The notes: generated by a model not told the origin, from the sequence alone. Shown: positions 34,250 to 43,173, counted from the stretch's first letter. The stretch: 64,000 nt of DNA from an uncultured bacterium (GCA_902774245.1 CACYHQ010000002.1:184324-248323), one strand, 5' to 3'. Translations and numbers: made by a program.

Positions 34250-35080
34250 ATGACGTTTCTTGAACTGAAAAAGGATCTCGCGGAACGCTTCTCGCAGGCC
34301 GGATTCGAGGCTGCCGATCTCGAAGCGCACTATATCGTCTGCGAGGCTGCCGGCATCCCCGACCGTGAATTTCCGCTGTATGCTCACGAACAGCTCGCGT
34401 CCGGGGCGCAGGTCCGCGCGGAATCCTTTGCGACGCGCCGCATGAAGAACGAGCCGTGGCAGTACGTTTTCGGACATGCGCCGTTCCGCGACCTGGAACT
34501 TGCCGTCGGTCCTGGCTGTCTGATCCCGCGCCCGGAGACGGAATATTCCATTGACCTCATGCTCGACGGTCTGCCGCACGGCGCGTCCGTCTGTGAACTC
34601 GGCGTCGGAAGCGGCGCGATCTCGCTCGCGCTCGCCTCGGAACGTCCCGATCTGACGGTCGTCGGCGTCGAATTATCTCCAGACGCGTTGAAGTGGGCCG
34701 AGCTCAACCTGAAAAAGCTTGCCATGCCGAACGTGACATTCCTGCAGGGCGATCTGTTTGCTCCGGTCGCCGGACGCAGATTCGACCTCATCGTGGCGAA
34801 TCTCCCGTACATCCCGGAGAGCGACCGCGACAGTCTTCCGCCGAATGTGCGCGGCTTTGAACCGGAGGAAGCGCTGTTCGGCGGCTCGGACGGCCTGGAC
34901 GTCATTGCCCGTGCGCTGGAGCAATCCCCCTCGTTTCTTAATCCGGGCGGACGCATCTATTTCGAGCTCGATCCGTGCAATGCGGACCGGGCATTCGAAC
35001 TCGCCTCAAAATATCTGAACAATCCCGCGCTTCTGCACGACCAGTACGGCGCGGTACGTTTCCTCTCGGCTAAATTCTAA
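34250..35080 (+). CDS. prmC: Release factor glutamine methyltransferase (HemK family)
   Basis: 276 residues. Methylates the glutamine of the GGQ loop in peptide release factors. The N-terminal helical domain has LEAHYIVCEAAG and ends with MKNEPWQYVFGHAPFRDLEL and CLIPRPETEYSID. The SAM site is VCELGVGSGAISLALA. The catalytic motif reads NLPYIPES where the family normally has NPPY. RGFEPEEALFGGSDGLDVI is otherwise typical. I chose the ATG at 34250 since it begins the conserved helix. prfA is not adjacent. An apgM gene converges on it. Confidence 0.86.
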   Translation: MTFLELKKDLAERFSQAGFEAADLEAHYIVCEAAGIPDREFPLYAHEQLASGAQVRAESFATRRMKNEPWQYVFGHAPFRDLELAVGPGCLIPRPETEYSIDLMLDGLPHGASVCELGVGSGAISLALASERPDLTVVGVELSPDALKWAELNLKKLAMPNVTFLQGDLFAPVAGRRFDLIVANLPYIPESDRDSLPPNVRGFEPEEALFGGSDGLDVIARALEQSPSFLNPGGRIYFELDPCNADRAFELASKYLNNPALLHDQYGAVRFLSAKF

Positions 35081-35089
35081 AACGAAAAA

Positions 35090-35117
35090 CTCGGACTGTC
35101 GTATAAAACAATCCGAG
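35090..35117 (-). terminator. Terminator of apgM, shared intergenic hairpin
   Basis: CTCGGA (35090-35095) and TCCGAG (35112-35117); on the minus strand it is followed by TTTTTCGTTTT. Stem is short (6-7 bp) with a long loop. Confidence 0.5.
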
Positions 35118-35148
35118 CTCAATTTGTTTTATTTTCCGTTCAGTTTTC

Positions 35149-36372
35149 TCAGAGGTCGAGCACCATCCGGATGAACGCGTCGCCGGTCATGAACCCGAGC
35201 GAGCCGTTCAGTGCGGCCTTCTCCGAGTATTCCGTGACGGAATCGGGCTGGATGTGCGGACCCCAGATGCAGACGGGCACCGGGGTGCGCGTGTGCTGGC
35301 GCATGGAGAGCGGCACGGGGTGGTCGGGGAGGACCGCGAACGTCGCGCCGCGTCCCTGAAGCGCTTCGACGACGGGCTTGATGATGCGGTTTTCGAAGTC
35401 GCGGATGGCCTGCATTTTGAGATCGAGACGTCCTTCGTGTCCGGTTTCGTCGATCGCCTCGAGGTGAACGTATACGAAATCGTGGTCTTCGATCGCGCGG
35501 ATCGCCGCCTGGGCTTTCCCCTCGTAATTCGTGTCGATGTAGCCGGTGGCGCCCTCGACGGGGATCACGTCCATCCCTGCGCACTTGGCGATGCCGGAGA
35601 TCACGTCGACCGCCGTGATCACCGCGCCGGTCTTGCCGCCGTAGCGTTCCGTGAACTTCGGGAACGACGGCGTGCGGCCGGGACTCCACGGCCATATCGC
35701 GTTGCCCTTCGCCTCGCCGGACTTCACCAGCGGGTGTTCGGCGAGGAATGCCGCCGCGTCCGCCCAGAGCTTGTTCAGGAATTCCACCGTGTGCGCGGCT
35801 TCCTTCGAGTCGTCCAGCGCGGTCCACGGGAGTTCGGCGACCGGGATGTCTTGCGAGGAATCCGGCTTGTAGTAGCCGACCTTCGGGGAGAACTCCGGTC
35901 CGTGCAGGATCAGCAGGTTGCGGTAGCTCACGCCGGGATAGAACGTGAGCTTGTCCGAGCCGAAATGCTCCTGAAGCGCCTCCATCAGGACGCGGGCATG
36001 TTCCTTCGTGATATGGCCGGCGGAATAATCCTTCAGGATGCCGTCCTCCACGTTAATCAGGTTGCAGCGCCACGCGACGTCGTCGGGCGCGAGCGGAATG
36101 CCCTGGCTGACGGCCTCGATCGGGCCGCGTCCCGGGTAATACAGTGACGGTGCATAGCCGAGCACGGACATGTTCGCCACGTCCGAGGAGGTCGGGTACC
36201 CTTCCGGCAGGGTCAGAAACGTGCCGGACGCGCCGTTCGCGGCGATCCTGTCCATGGTCGGGGTCGGGACGGATTCGAGCGGGGTCTTTCCGCCGAGTTC
36301 GGGGATCGGGAGGTCGGCCATGCCGTCTCCGAGGAAGACGACGGCTTTGCCTTTCAGGTCGCATGCGCTCAT
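35149..36372 (-). CDS. apgM: Cofactor-independent phosphoglycerate mutase, archaeal type
   Basis: 407 residues. Interconverts 3- and 2-phosphoglycerate in glycolysis, using two metal ions and a serine nucleophile. It starts KAVVFLGDGMADLPIPELGG (alkaline-phosphatase fold, metal Asp). The nucleophile serine lies in PTSSDVANMSVLGY. Later motifs are WPWSPGRTPSFPKF, VEGATGYIDTNYEGK, VYVHLEAIDETGHEGR and AVLPDHPVPLSMRQHTRTPVP. This ApgM/BPG-independent type is typical of archaea and some anaerobic bacteria. AAGGAAA precedes the start. Confidence 0.94.
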   Translation of the reverse strand: MSACDLKGKAVVFLGDGMADLPIPELGGKTPLESVPTPTMDRIAANGASGTFLTLPEGYPTSSDVANMSVLGYAPSLYYPGRGPIEAVSQGIPLAPDDVAWRCNLINVEDGILKDYSAGHITKEHARVLMEALQEHFGSDKLTFYPGVSYRNLLILHGPEFSPKVGYYKPDSSQDIPVAELPWTALDDSKEAAHTVEFLNKLWADAAAFLAEHPLVKSGEAKGNAIWPWSPGRTPSFPKFTERYGGKTGAVITAVDVISGIAKCAGMDVIPVEGATGYIDTNYEGKAQAAIRAIEDHDFVYVHLEAIDETGHEGRLDLKMQAIRDFENRIIKPVVEALQGRGATFAVLPDHPVPLSMRQHTRTPVPVCIWGPHIQPDSVTEYSEKAALNGSLGFMTGDAFIRMVLDL

Positions 36373-36483
36373 GATGAGTTTCCTTTCCTGTCATGCTATG
36401 GATGATATTTTTGATGTTAATAAGATATCATGCCGGAGGCAAAAAGTCAAGGCGTTCCGGTAGTGTCCGGTATCGAAAACATG

Positions 36484-36520
36484 CTGACAAATGTTAGTAT
36501 ACTTTGAAAATACTTTCAAA
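36484..36520 (+). promoter_or_regulatory. Two dyads upstream of the LexA-like gene, possible operators
   Basis: CTGACA-AA-TGTTAG (36484-36497, five of six bases symmetric) and TTTGAAA-ATAC-TTTCAAA (36503-36520, perfect 7-bp arms). They lie between divergent apgM and the LexA-like gene, upstream of a -35 at 36538, and may bind that regulator. Confidence 0.45.
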
Positions 36521-36537
36521 AAAGTTGCAAAACTCGC

Positions 36538-36566
36538 TTGAAACTGAATACTTCCTGTTGTATTGT
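36538..36566 (+). promoter_or_regulatory. Promoter of the LexA-like gene
   Basis: TTGAAA (36538-36543), 17-nt spacer, TATTGT (36561-36566); about 100 nt of leader before the ATG. Confidence 0.5.
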
Positions 36567-36667
36567 ATCTTATCGGAAGAACATTTCCTGTTTCCCTCTC
36601 ACTCCGCCGGGGTTTTCCGTCTGTCTCCCCGGCGGTACGCCAAACCTCAGCTCCAGGACCCGAATGA

Positions 36668-37234
36668 ATGAAGAAGATCACGAAACGTCAGTTTGAGATT
36701 GCGGGTTATATTCGCGATTTCATCGGTAAAAATGCAATCTCGCCCACGCTTTATGACATAGCAGGATACTTTTCCATCAAACCGTCCACCGCGGCCGCGC
36801 ATGTCGCCGCGCTCGAACGTAAGCATGTCATCGTCCGCCAGAAAGGCCGACGCCGGAGCATCCGGCCCGTCGGGATGGGGGCCTGTCTGCCGAAAAAAGT
36901 CCCGCTCTGCGTTCCGTTTTATATGAAAGGGGCAAATGTTTCCGGCGCGCCTTCGTCCTATTACCACGTGGATGCCAGCCTGCTACCGGACAACGTCCGC
37001 GCAAAAGACCTTTTCGCCGTCCGGTTTGGTCTGTTCAACGGGATGCCCGCCGGAGTCAACATCGATCCCCGCGACATTCTGATCGTCTGGACCAAACCGG
37101 GCCGTCTGCATCCCGGCATGATCGTGATGGAGCATGCCGAAGACGCGCCCGTCTGCCGTCAGGTGAATATTGATTCGGAGCCCGACCCGAAGACGGTCGG
37201 GCAGGTGATCGCACTGCTTCGTCCGCTCAAATAA
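36668..37234 (+). CDS. LexA-like repressor without the autoprotease residues
   Basis: 188 residues. The N-terminal 65 residues match the LexA winged helix: ITKRQFEIAGYIRDFIGKNA, SPTLYDIAGYFSIKPSTAAAHV and ALERKHVIVRQKGRRRSI. A C-terminal region of LexA size follows (VPFYMKG..., LPDNVRAKDLFAVRFG, DPRDILIVWT) as in S24 peptidases. The Ser of the usual GDSM motif is replaced (FNGM), the Lys of VKR is replaced (VCRQV), and there is no clear Ala-Gly cleavage pair. So it probably binds DNA and dimerises but cannot self-cleave. Target genes unknown; dyads lie in its own upstream region. Confidence 0.75.
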   Translation: MKKITKRQFEIAGYIRDFIGKNAISPTLYDIAGYFSIKPSTAAAHVAALERKHVIVRQKGRRRSIRPVGMGACLPKKVPLCVPFYMKGANVSGAPSSYYHVDASLLPDNVRAKDLFAVRFGLFNGMPAGVNIDPRDILIVWTKPGRLHPGMIVMEHAEDAPVCRQVNIDSEPDPKTVGQVIALLRPLK

Positions 37235-37277
37235 GATACGCCGCGCCGGTGTTTTCGTCTTTTTTCTTCATACAGGC

Positions 37278-37305
37278 TTGACTTTGCGGAAAATGATCCT
37301 ACATT
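37278..37305 (+). promoter_or_regulatory. Promoter of small lipoprotein gene
   Basis: TTGACT (37278-37283), 16-nt spacer, TACATT (37300-37305), 37 nt before the ATG. Confidence 0.65.
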
Positions 37306-37342
37306 ATCTTACCGTCATTTTTTTCAACTGGAAAGGCCTGTC

Positions 37343-37738
37343 ATGTTCAAATCTTTTTACATCCTTTTTGCCGCCGTTCTTGTCGTTCTGTTCAGCGGCT
37401 GCAAGAGTACTGTTGAAAACAACGACCGTACCGCCCTGGAGCTTTGCCGGTACATGATGCAGCAGGTCGGCGGCACGTTCGATGGCGCGATGGCGGTCGA
37501 TCCGATCCATGCGGACGACGGATTCGCACTGAAGATCGCGGACCGTCAAGTCGCGTTTTACAAGTTTAACACGAAGTACAAAAAAGCCCGTGCGAAGATC
37601 GAATACGTGGACAAAAACGGCTTCATCTACATCTACGGCTTCAAATACTCCGCCATTTCCCACGGTTCGTTCATCATGGTCGATTATGAGACCAACCCCC
37701 TGAAAGACAAGCTCCTCGAAGCCTTCAAAAACTTCTGA
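37343..37738 (+). CDS. Small lipoprotein of unknown function
   Basis: 131 residues. A lipoprotein signal (FYILFAAVLVVLFSGCKST, lipobox FSGC, Cys at residue 20) precedes a domain of about 110 residues with alternating strands: TALELCRYMMQQVGGTFDGA, FALKIADRQVAFYKFNTKY, GFIYIYGFKYSAIS and MVDYETNPLKDKLLEAFK. No known family recognised. It has its own promoter and converges with azlD. Confidence 0.7.
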   Translation: MFKSFYILFAAVLVVLFSGCKSTVENNDRTALELCRYMMQQVGGTFDGAMAVDPIHADDGFALKIADRQVAFYKFNTKYKKARAKIEYVDKNGFIYIYGFKYSAISHGSFIMVDYETNPLKDKLLEAFKNF

Positions 37739-37771
37739 GCTTTCGCCTTTCTTTTTTCTCCGCTTTTGCAG

Positions 37772-38122
37772 TCAGGGGATGACTGTCTGCACAAGCGTCA
37801 TGTACACCGCGGTCCCCGCCAGAATGGATATCAGCGGATTGCGTTTCCACAGCTGAAGCGCGACCACCACGGCCGCCGCCGCGATTTCCGCCAGCCCGAA
37901 CATGTGTTCGGCGGGCGCACGGTCGCGCACGTAGCAGGCGAAGCAGTACACCACCAGCATGGCGATCGCCGCCGGGGAAAGAACGTTTCCGATGCTCAGG
38001 ACCAGCGCGGGCGGGCGTTTGCCCGTGCCGAAGAACAGGAACGGCAGTGCGCGGAGCAGGAACGTGACGCCCGCGGTCACGGCGGTCAGAATCAGCAGAT
38101 ATTCGGTCGACGTCCCGTTCAT
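37772..38122 (-). CDS. azlD: Branched-chain amino acid exporter small subunit AzlD
   Basis: 116 residues, four hydrophobic helices, typical AzlD: YLLILTAVTAGVTFLLRALP, LVLSIGNVLSPAAIAMLVVY, EIAAAAVVVALQLWKRN and SILAGTAVYMTLVQTVI. It starts inside the azlC stop codon (ATGA), so the two are translated together and form the AzlCD exporter for branched-chain amino acids. Confidence 0.88.
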   Translation of the reverse strand: MNGTSTEYLLILTAVTAGVTFLLRALPFLFFGTGKRPPALVLSIGNVLSPAAIAMLVVYCFACYVRDRAPAEHMFGLAEIAAAAVVVALQLWKRNPLISILAGTAVYMTLVQTVIP

Positions 38123-38844
38123 TCTTTCCCTCCGGATTTCCACGTTTCCAGTTTCTCAAACGATTTCCGGAATACGATCAAAGCGGACAACATCAGGACC
38201 ATGGACGGGATCAGCATCTTTCCCGCCCCGAAGACGAGCGCACATACGACGGACGCCAGCAGCCCGACTGCCGCATAGACCCGGTTTTTGCTTTCCCGGC
38301 ACTGGTCGGTCAGGATCACCAGGAAAAGCGCCGTCATGGCGAAGTCGATCCCCTTGTTCGGGAACGGCAGTGCGGCGCCGGCGAGCGCGCCGGCCACGAC
38401 GCCGAGGATCCAGTAGAAATGGTTCAGTGCGGCGAGCGTGATGCAGTACAGGATTGAATCGCCTCCGGGCGGCACCTTATTCTCGACTTCGAGCGCGTAG
38501 GTCTCGTCTGTGAGACTCCAGATCAGGTAGAGCTTCTTTACGAGCGGAATTCCGCGGAAACGTTCGATGAGCGAGAGTCCGTACATGGAGTAACGGATGT
38601 TCAGGCAGACCGTCAGCAGCGCCACGTCCAGCATCGGCTGCGACGTCCGGATCCAGTCCACGAGCATGAACTGAAGCGCGCCGGAGATGCTTGTGGCGCT
38701 GGTCAGGAACGCCCAGAACGCGGGCAGCCGGATTCCGCTTTTCGCGGCCAGCAGGACGCCCGCCGCGAATCCCATGGTGGTATACCCCATCAGGACTGGC
38801 AGCGAACTGATAAAAGCCTGTTTCAGAACCGGTTTCTGATTCAT
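38119..38844 (-). CDS. azlC: Branched-chain amino acid permease AzlC family
   Basis: 241 residues, multi-pass. Family core: FISSLPVLMGYTTMGFAAGV near the N-terminus, TSATSISGALQFMLVDWI, LTVCLNIRYSMYGLSLI, YLIWSLTDETYAL and GIDFAMTALFLVILTDQ. Exports branched-chain amino acids or analogues with AzlD. I chose the ATG at 38844 (GGAG upstream), which begins the conserved region. A promoter lies at 38876-38903. Confidence 0.9.
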   Translation of the reverse strand: MNQKPVLKQAFISSLPVLMGYTTMGFAAGVLLAAKSGIRLPAFWAFLTSATSISGALQFMLVDWIRTSQPMLDVALLTVCLNIRYSMYGLSLIERFRGIPLVKKLYLIWSLTDETYALEVENKVPPGGDSILYCITLAALNHFYWILGVVAGALAGAALPFPNKGIDFAMTALFLVILTDQCRESKNRVYAAVGLLASVVCALVFGAGKMLIPSMVLMLSALIVFRKSFEKLETWKSGGKE

Positions 38845-38875
38845 GGACCGTATGCTCCCGAAAAATGAAGCTACT

Positions 38876-38903
38876 AATATATCATCGTTCTCCGCAAATA
38901 CAA
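38876..38903 (-). promoter_or_regulatory. azlCD promoter
   Basis: Minus strand TTGTAT (38903-38898), 16-nt spacer, TATATT (38881-38876). Confidence 0.65.
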
Positions 38904-38955
38904 AATCTTTTTCCTTTCTTTTCGCCGCTTTTCCCGTTTTCGTACCCTCTTTTTC

Positions 38956-38984
38956 TTGAAAAAGACCCGTACGCATGATATATT
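38956..38984 (+). promoter_or_regulatory. feoAB promoter
   Basis: TTGAAA (38956-38961), 17-nt spacer, TATATT (38979-38984). No Fur-box match is obvious between it and feoA. Confidence 0.65.
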
Positions 38985-39056
38985 ATATTCTGAACTACTG
39001 CACACTGTACCGCCGCGCTCCGTATCCCTGCATGGGGCCGGCAGAATGAAGGGATT

Positions 39057-39368
39057 ATGTTCATCATGAACGATGAAAAGGCCCCGGCCGCGAAGACCGG
39101 GGCGTCTGCTCGCTCCGCCGCGAATCCGGCGGAATGCACGCTGGCGGAACTCCCCGTCGGCCAGTCGGCCGTCGTGATTTATATGAAGCCTTCCCTGCGC
39201 GGGAAGAAGAAATTCGCGGACGTCGGGATCGTGCCCGGCACCCTGCTTGAGATGGAGGCGCACGCCCCGTTTGGCGGCCTCCTCCGCATCAAGGTCATGG
39301 AGAGCAGCCTCTCCATCCACCGCGATGATGCCGCGAACATCATCATCCGCATGCAGGAGCGCCCATGA
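39057..39368 (+). CDS. feoA: Ferrous iron transport protein A
   Basis: 103-residue SH3-fold cytosolic protein. After a 25-residue Ala/Pro-rich lead it shows the FeoA core: CTLAELPVGQSAVVIYMKP, FADVGIVPGTLLEMEAHAPF, GGLLRIKVMESSLSIHRDDAANI. An ATG at 39066 is an equally plausible start. The stop overlaps feoB by 4 nt. Confidence 0.92.
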   Translation: MFIMNDEKAPAAKTGASARSAANPAECTLAELPVGQSAVVIYMKPSLRGKKKFADVGIVPGTLLEMEAHAPFGGLLRIKVMESSLSIHRDDAANIIIRMQERP

Positions 39369-41533
39369 GCCGCAAATACCGGATCGTCCTCGCCGGAAAT
39401 CCGAACTGCGGCAAAACCACGATCTTCAACTGCCTCACCGGCGCGCGCCAGCACGTCGGCAACTATCCCGGCGTGACGGTGGAGAGCAAGACCGGAAAAT
39501 TCATGCTCGGCGAGGACGAGATCGAGATCATCGACATCCCCGGCGTGTACAGCCTTTCCTCCAGCTCGCCCGAAGAGGGCGTCGCGTTCGAGGAGCTGAC
39601 CAAGCCCGGAATCGACCTCATCATGAACGTGATCGACTCGTCGATCCCGCAGCGCAGCCTGTACCTCTCCACGCAGCTCGCCGAACTCCACATCCCGATG
39701 CTGATCGTCTTCAATATGAGCGACGAGGCGAAAAAGAAGGGGCTCAAGTTCGATATCCGGAAGCTCCAGTCCTATTTCGGGTGCAGCATCGTGCAGACGG
39801 TCGGTTCCCGCGGAGACGGCATCGAAAAGCTGAAGAGCGCCCTCGCGGAAAGCCTCCTGCATCTGGAGGACCACGACGTCCCGAAGCTCACCTACGGCGC
39901 GGACGTCGACGACGCCATCCGCGAGCTTGAGGAATGGATCGAACCAGCCATGACCGACCGCATCCGCCACATCCCCGCGCGCTTCTTCGCCATCAAGCTG
40001 CTGGAGAAGGACACCTGCGTGATGCGGCTCCGTGAATTTCAGGGGCTCGACGCCATCATCGACGCCCAGATTACGCATCTCTACGCCCGGCACGCCATCA
40101 CGGCCGAGACCTTCATGGCCGACTGCCGTTACGCCATGATCTCCGGCGCCTGCCGCGATGCCATTTCCTTCACGCAGGAACGCCGCCGCGAAATCTCCGA
40201 CAAGATCGATGCCGTGGTCACGAACCAGTGGGTTGGACTTCCGCTGTTCTTTGCCGTCATGTACCTCATGTTCTGGTTCACGTTCACCTGCGCCGCGCCC
40301 ATGACGGACGGCATCGAATGGCTGTTCGGTTGGATTCAGAGCCTCATCGAACACTTCTGGTCGCCGGATGTCCAGCCCGTCCTCCGCAGTCTCCTGATCG
40401 ATGGGGTAATCCACGGTGTCGGCGGCGTGATCGTCTTCCTCCCGAACATCCTGTTTCTCTTCCTCGCCATCGCGTTTCTGGAAGACACCGGCTACATGGC
40501 GCGCGCGGCGTTCGTAATGGACGGCATCATGCGCAAGTTCGATTTGCAGGGCAAAAGCTTCGTGCCGCTCGTGCTCGGATTCGGCTGCAACGTCCCCGCG
40601 ATCATGGCCACGCGCAGCATCGAGTCCGAACGCGACCGCCGGACCACGATCCTGGTCCTGCCGCTGATGAGCTGCGGCGCGCGCCTGCCGATCTACGCCC
40701 TGCTGATCCCCGCGTTCTTCGCGGTCAAATACCAGGCGTTTGTCATGTTCCTGATCTACGCGATCGGCGTCGCCTTCGCCATGCTCGCCGCCCGCCTTCT
40801 CAAATCCACGCTGTTCAGGGGTGACGGCGAAGTCTACCTGATGGAGCTCCCGCCCTACCGCGTCCCGACTGCGAAAAGCATCCTCCTGCACATGTGGGAC
40901 CGCGGCGTGATGTACCTGCAGAAAGCCGGCACGATCATCCTCGGCGTCTCCGTGCTCCTTTTCATCGCGAACAATTACCCGGAGAAGAAGACGTTCGACG
41001 TCGACTACGGCGCGCAGATCATGGCCGTCGCGTCCGACACCGCCCTCACCCCGGAGGAACAGGCCGATGCCTTCAAGCGCATCGAAAGGATGCGCCACGC
41101 CGAATCCGCCGAATACACCATTTCCGGCCGCGTCGGGAAGTTCCTCGAACCCGCGTTCCGTCCTATCGGCTTCGACTGGCGCGTCACGACCGCCGCGATC
41201 AGCGCCCTCGCCGCAAAGGAGATATTCGTCTCCCAGCTCGGCATCCTGTACGCAGAGGATGCCGAATCCGCCGGAGACGGGGAGGACGAACAGGAACCGC
41301 TCCGTCAGCAGCTCCGCCGCGCCTACACCCCGCTGCAGGGGTTCTGCATGATGCTGTTCTGTCTCCTCTCCATTCCGTGCCTCGCCACGCTCGCGATCAT
41401 CCGCAGGGAACTGAACTCGTGGAAATGGATGTTCTTCGAGGCCGCCGGACTCTTCGTCCTGGCGTACGGGACCACGTTCATCGTGTACCAGCTCGGTCTG
41501 CTCCTGAAGATCGGAACGAACTACCTGCTCTGA
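39365..41533 (+). CDS. feoB: Ferrous iron transporter FeoB
   Basis: 722 residues. The N-terminal G domain has LAGNPNCGKTTIFNCLTG (G1), NYPGVTVESKTG (G2 region), IIDIPGVYSLSSSSPEE (G3) and VFNMSDEAK (G4). A helical GDI-like domain follows, then the membrane part (from residue about 285) with PNILFLFLAIAFLEDTGYMA, FVPLVLGFGCNVPAIMATRS, LMSCGARLPIYALL and the second gate ISALAAKEIFVSQLG. It takes up Fe(II) under anoxic conditions with FeoA. Confidence 0.96.
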   Translation: MSRKYRIVLAGNPNCGKTTIFNCLTGARQHVGNYPGVTVESKTGKFMLGEDEIEIIDIPGVYSLSSSSPEEGVAFEELTKPGIDLIMNVIDSSIPQRSLYLSTQLAELHIPMLIVFNMSDEAKKKGLKFDIRKLQSYFGCSIVQTVGSRGDGIEKLKSALAESLLHLEDHDVPKLTYGADVDDAIRELEEWIEPAMTDRIRHIPARFFAIKLLEKDTCVMRLREFQGLDAIIDAQITHLYARHAITAETFMADCRYAMISGACRDAISFTQERRREISDKIDAVVTNQWVGLPLFFAVMYLMFWFTFTCAAPMTDGIEWLFGWIQSLIEHFWSPDVQPVLRSLLIDGVIHGVGGVIVFLPNILFLFLAIAFLEDTGYMARAAFVMDGIMRKFDLQGKSFVPLVLGFGCNVPAIMATRSIESERDRRTTILVLPLMSCGARLPIYALLIPAFFAVKYQAFVMFLIYAIGVAFAMLAARLLKSTLFRGDGEVYLMELPPYRVPTAKSILLHMWDRGVMYLQKAGTIILGVSVLLFIANNYPEKKTFDVDYGAQIMAVASDTALTPEEQADAFKRIERMRHAESAEYTISGRVGKFLEPAFRPIGFDWRVTTAAISALAAKEIFVSQLGILYAEDAESAGDGEDEQEPLRQQLRRAYTPLQGFCMMLFCLLSIPCLATLAIIRRELNSWKWMFFEAAGLFVLAYGTTFIVYQLGLLLKIGTNYLL

Positions 41534-42077
41534 TTTTTTTTCAAAAGCCCGCTCTTTTTGTGGATAACAAATCGACTTTGACCTCAAAAACAATGAGGAC
41601 TCGCACAAATCTTCCCTCAAAAAAGACAAGCAAGTTATACTGCAGGAGTCCAGGACGAATCAGTTATGGCAACAACACTAATGTTTGTTTGGTTTTTTCA
41701 TAATATCCACGATTTCGGGCTTGCAGTACTCATCCACGAACTATTTCTTCCCGGCATGGCCATGCTGTCTGTCCGACAAGGCATTTGTAGGTTGTGAAAA
41801 GGGACTTGCATGGAATATCCCGGAAGTTGCGAACAGAGTTTAGCGCAATTCTCCGACAGTTATTATATTGCAATGTTTATGATGTTTCTTTTTTGCTTGT
41901 TCTGCGATTGTTTGACCTCGCGCTGCAAAGTTTACGACTTGCTGCGCATGGCAATCTTAACTCTTCTTTCGGGAAACAGAGAATAAACCGTGCAGTTTTG
42001 AACTGAAAAGCCGAGAGGTCGAGAGTTTGAATGCGTATGGCGGTGGAATAATGCTTGAAAAGCCTTACGACCTCAGC
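41534..42077. other. Low-GC gap after feoB without supportable genes
   Basis: About 540 bp, visibly AT-richer than feoB. It contains one end of a 17-bp inverted repeat (41573-41589, partner 43174-43190) and several GAGGTC/GACCTC words (41580, 41914, 42016). No frame looks like a real protein. Probably decayed mobile or intergenic DNA. Confidence 0.5.
41573..41589 (+). repeat. 17-bp inverted repeat, left copy
   Basis: CGACTTTGACCTCAAAA; its exact reverse complement is at 43174-43190, 1.6 kb away, enclosing the DUF4143 gene remnant. Confidence 0.6.
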
Positions 42078-42807
42078 TCAGAGGTCCAGGACTTCCGGCC
42101 CCTTCAGGAAATCTCGTAGGCTGACGATCAGGAATCCGTCGTCGTTGTGATACGGTCGCTGATTGCCGTACATGACAATGATTTTGCGGAAGGAATCGCT
42201 GATCTTTCGGAGCGGGCGGGTCTCCTGTTCGCGCTTTTCGTCGTCCGGGATCATGAAAGCCGACTGGAGGTAATAGCGCCGATGCCCCGAATTCGCTACG
42301 AAGTCGACTTCAAGATTCTGCCTGGAGGGGACGCCGTTTCTGCCGCTCCCGTTCACCGTGATGCTTCCGACATCAACGGAGAACCCCCACATGCGAAGCT
42401 CGTTGTAGATAAGGTTTTCCATCAGATGGTTGGTTTCCTGCTGGCGGAAGTTCAGACAGGCGTTTCGGATGCCGAGGTCTTCAAAGTAGTATTTCAGCGG
42501 GGAGTCGATATATCTGCGTCCCTTGATGTCGTAGCGGACAGCCCTGCCGATCAGGAACGCATCTTCGAGGTGCTTGCTGTACGCGCCGATGGTATTGACG
42601 GAGAGCGACACGCCTTTGACGGACTGGAAAGTCGCAGACAGTTTGCGGAAACTCGAAAGGGAACCGACCGAGGATGCGTAGAATTGAAGCAGTTCCTCCA
42701 TCTCCGCCGGATGCTGGAGCCGATTGCGCTCGACGAGGTCTTTCAGGTACACTTCGAGGATAAGGCGTTTCAGGTAGCTTTCTTTCTGGCGGCATCATCT
42801 TCGGCAT
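42078..42807 (-). pseudogene. Remnant of an ATPase with DUF4143 domain, ATP-binding half deleted
   Basis: The original promoter, SD (GGAGGA) and ATG at 42807 survive (MPKMMPPE), but a deletion with frame change then joins directly to the back half: ESYLKRLILEVYLKDLVERN, then SFRKLSATFQSVKGVSLSVN, YIDSPLKYYFEDLGIRNACL and LEVDFVANSG, the DUF4143 (PD-(D/E)XK-like) C-terminal domain. This half is open from 42752 to 42078 (224 residues from an internal ATG). The P-loop AAA domain, about 200 residues in intact relatives, is gone. Non-functional as the usual ATPase. Confidence 0.8.
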
Positions 42808-42836
42808 GGCAGCTCTCCTCCGTTGGGGTTGTGCAT

Positions 42837-42865
42837 AATATAGCAGACATTTGGCGGAAAATCAA
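42837..42865 (-). promoter_or_regulatory. Surviving promoter of the DUF4143 remnant
   Basis: Minus strand TTGATT (42865-42860), 17-nt spacer, TATATT (42842-42837). Confidence 0.65.
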
Positions 42866-43173
42866 GCGGAGGAATCTGTCCGATTCATTCATCATTCAAA
42901 AACCGCAATCCCGGTCTTTTTGTCAGTGTATGCCAAGAAACTTCGAAGAAACTTTTTCCGGCTTCGTCATGAGTCCAAATTCATCGCATAAATGCCCCAA
43001 AAAAAGCGATTCTCCGTTTTTCGAATGCCGTTTTGCCGATCAGGAAGTTTGTGACTTCGCGCATCCATGCCGATTATGATGCCGTTTTCCGAATAATTAA
43101 CCAAATATGAGGTCGAGGTTTCGAGTCTATCAACACCCGGTTTTTCCGAAATCAGCGCGGCTTCTTCACGTTG

